Shown here one piece after another: positions 63,688 to 64,000 of a DNA stretch of 64,000 bases (positions are counted from its first letter, which is position 1; each line of letters starts with the position of its first letter). This DNA comes from Heterocephalus glaber (lineage: Eukaryota; Chordata; Mammalia; Rodentia; Bathyergidae), in NCBI RefSeq assembly GCF_000247695.1, contig NW_004624843.1:4581831-4645830 (forward strand), given 5' to 3'. The translations under genes and the position numbers were made by a program. The notes under the pieces were generated by a model. It was given only the letters and a program-made list of their open reading frames with translations. It did not search any database and was not told the origin of the DNA.

Positions 63688-64000
63688 ACCCTTAGGAAAT
63701 GACTACATCTCAAAGATGTCTTCCAGGTGCAGGCACCTTTTGGGTTTGAGTATGTTACAAGATCTTAGCTCTTCAACTTATTAGGGATGAGAAGTTCTGC
63801 CTATTCAGCCTAGCCCCTAGTTATTTGGCACTGGCCTGTAGCATTGTTTTTGACCCTTGGGTGATCTCAGTCTTGGTATACCAGGAAGAACAACTGATTA
63901 GCACAATTAGGTCACTTTGGCTAAAGTAGTACAATCAGCAATAAGAATAGCAGCAAACACACCCTAGAGAACGACAAACTGTGGTAATTGTTAATTTGCC
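63688..64000. other. AT-rich sequence at the window end
   Basis: No gene or repeat recognised; may continue an L1-related element beyond the window. Confidence 0.4.

Noticed and set aside
1..64000. CRISPR array, phage, toxin-antitoxin or operon-type system
   Set aside because: The window is vertebrate nuclear DNA; the repeats are SINEs scattered on both strands, without regular spacers.

Overview
The window is mammalian nuclear DNA from a rodent. Two genes can be identified with confidence. B3GNT7 (+ strand, coding 21351-23914, two coding exons) and NCL, nucleolin (- strand, coding 48506 down to 39066, fourteen exons), converge on each other. As I recall the human 2q37.1 map, they have the same order and orientation there. 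Three intronic snoRNAs lie inside NCL at their expected places: SNORD82 in intron 5, SNORD20 in intron 11 and SNORA75 in intron 12.

About a hundred SINE insertions make up much of the rest. There are three kinds. B1-type elements are 7SL-derived, have the '...CCCAGCACT(T/C)GGGAGGCTGAGGCAGGAGGAT...' core and often carry an internal duplication. ID-type elements are tRNA-derived, with an A box TTAGCTCAGTGG, a B box GTTCGATCC and an end reading GGTACC followed by A's. Composites join a B1-like left part through an A-rich linker to an ID-like right part. This mix points to a non-murid rodent, possibly a castorimorph (beaver, kangaroo rat or pocket mouse group), but the species cannot be fixed from the sequence. 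Older L1 fragments and a few MIR-like relics lie beneath the SINEs.

Layout. 1-20.6 kb: intergenic DNA with SINEs, GC-rich unique sequence and one L1 3' end; one weak exon candidate near 3.2 kb might be the 3' part of a neighbouring gene such as ARMC9. 20.65-24.93 kb: B3GNT7 with its CpG island, intron, coding exon 2, 3'UTR and poly(A) signal. 24.9-38.6 kb: intergenic, with an orphan CpG island at about 28.5-28.9 kb and dense SINE/L1 sequence from 29.4 to 37 kb. 38.64-48.66 kb: NCL with its snoRNAs. 48.66-49.4 kb: NCL promoter CpG island. 49.4-64 kb: SINE- and L1-rich DNA with a nearly perfect 137-bp local duplication at 50.43-50.75 kb.

How the genes work: NCL encodes the main nucleolar RNA-binding protein of pre-rRNA transcription and processing, and its introns carry snoRNAs that modify 18S rRNA, so one transcript supplies both. 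B3GNT7 is an unrelated Golgi glycosyltransferase. I found no prokaryote-type system, CRISPR array or new defence-like locus. The points most worth a second look concern snoRNA details, composite SINEs, the orphan CpG island and the local duplication.
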